From Stenotrophomonas maltophilia (lineage in GTDB: Bacteria > Pseudomonadota > Gammaproteobacteria > Xanthomonadales > Xanthomonadaceae), in assembly GCF_003970865.1 (NCBI RefSeq), contig NZ_RXLZ01000052.1, positions 1 to 34,102 of the forward strand: DNA of 34,102 nt, in the 5' to 3' direction. The first letter of the stretch is position 1, and every line of letters begins with the position of its first letter. The notes beneath the pieces were generated by a model. That model did not search any database and had not been told where the DNA came from. It saw only the letters and a program-made list of their open reading frames with translations. This document shows, piece after piece, positions 33,615-34,102 of the stretch. A program made the position numbers and the translations under genes.

Positions 33615-34015
33615 GGCGTGCAGTCGCACGGCGTGATGTCATGCCGGTTGCGGTTGACCGGCGTCTGACGACGATCGGCTCACTCCGCAGGTGCTTGAGC
33701 AGCGCCGCCTGGGATGAGGCAATGCGCCCGGCAACGAAAAAAGGCCAGCGCTATGCGCTGGCCTTTCTCATGTCGCGATGGACGCACCCTGGTCGAGTGC
33801 GCTCTGGATGGATCACATCTGTTCCAGTTCACCCACCCGGACCTTGCCGCTACCGCAGTTGCCGTGGCAGCCGCCGCTGATCGGGCCGCTGCCGCCGCCG
33901 CCACCGCCACCACGGGCCGCGCCGTGGGGAGTCCGGACAGGGAGGAGGGGCCGGGTACAGTCGCGGGGGCTTGGCGCGCCTGGCCCCGGGTTCGCTGGCC
34001 GGCAGGGCGCTGACC
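33615..34015. other. Junction region without a supported gene
   Basis: No frame here has a convincing start plus host-like codon use. It holds a minus-strand terminator (33735-33766). On the minus strand there is also an open frame ending GSGKVRVGELEQM at 33813, which contains a glycine run and two Cys but has no start codon in the window. On the plus strand a CCG/CCA-rich tract lies at 33885-33915. Confidence 0.5.
33735..33766 (-). terminator. Intrinsic terminator, best on the minus strand
   Basis: aaaggccagcgc and gcgctggccttt pair over 12 bp around TAT. On the minus strand the stem is followed by six Ts; on the plus strand only three Ts follow before CTC. A gene on the minus strand therefore appears to end, or to have ended, just to the right. 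Confidence 0.8.
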
Positions 34016-34102
34016 ATGGACCAGGCGCGGCGCAACCTGGTGCGTGTGGGCCTGGAGCTGGCCGATGCCTCGCAACGTGTTTCCACCTTCCCCGCCGACT
34101 AC
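34016..34102 (+). CDS. Start of an unidentified gene, cut by the window end
   Basis: The frame from the ATG at 34016 runs open to the last base with host-like codon use (MDQARRNLVRVGLELADASQ, then RVSTFPADY). The same frame is open back to 33881, so the true start may be upstream. The peptide looks helical, with an Arg/Leu-rich beginning. Too short to assign. Confidence 0.4.
   Translation, partial: MDQARRNLVRVGLELADASQRVSTFPADY

Noticed and set aside
33641..33880. A 79-codon plus-strand frame after the tRNA genes
   Set aside because: It runs across the terminator hairpin, has no ribosome site and shows Arg/Ser/Pro-rich shadow composition.

Overview
The window reads as a chromosomal piece of a Stenotrophomonas species, most likely of the S. 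maltophilia complex. The evidence is high G+C with strong G/C at codon third positions, the Xanthomonadaceae versions of its housekeeping genes (kbl and tdh flanking a TorF porin gene, an S46 dipeptidyl-peptidase, an NAD-type isocitrate dehydrogenase, a phoB-phoR-ppk operon), and many short palindromes headed by GTAG. Those palindromes match the SMAG class of repetitive extragenic palindromes known from S. maltophilia. It is mainly ordinary core genome. I found no CRISPR array, rRNA gene, complete prophage or transposase gene. The first ~105 bases look like a low-quality contig end, and the last ~600 bases look like the edge of a variable region behind a tRNA-Arg gene.

Left third (1-13.7 kb): an RsuA/RluE-type pseudouridine synthase; a small lipoprotein; threonine catabolism (kbl and tdh, both minus strand, separated by a plus-strand torF-like porin); a secreted S46 dipeptidyl-peptidase; then a plus-strand run of histidine phosphatase - folC - dedD-like - cvpA - purF - DUF455 ferritin-like gene. 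The folC-dedD-cvpA-purF order is the same as in E. coli.

Middle (13.7-29.6 kb): an orphan DUF2235 (Tle1-like) lipase; a secreted HEXXH metalloprotease; a minus-strand series lpxH, PAP2 phosphatase, GT4 glycosyltransferase, ppx, ppk, phoR, phoB and a BepA-like M48 protease; then plus-strand glutaredoxin, an AhpD/CMD-fold protein and icd. Phosphate sensing (phoB, phoR) is joined to polyphosphate synthesis (ppk, 4 bp after phoR) and, beyond a 440-bp repeat block, to exopolyphosphatase (ppx). A two-half-site Pho-box candidate lies upstream of phoB.

Right end (29.6-34.1 kb): an exported isochorismatase-like hydrolase, a LysR regulator and a TauE/SafE permease form a same-strand cassette with a palindromic operator candidate upstream. 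A Bax-inhibitor-1 family membrane protein, tRNA-Pro(TGG), tRNA-Arg(TCT) and an unusual junction region follow. The last gene is cut by the window end.

Least explained sequences: a ~102-bp near-perfect inverted repeat between tdh and the S46 gene, a ~260-bp multi-hairpin block between ppx and ppk, a near-perfect ~31-bp-stem hairpin between the DUF455 and DUF2235 genes, a 25-codon remnant of an outer-membrane-protein-like C-terminus after ppx, and the tRNA-Arg junction. None amounts to a clear new multi-gene system.
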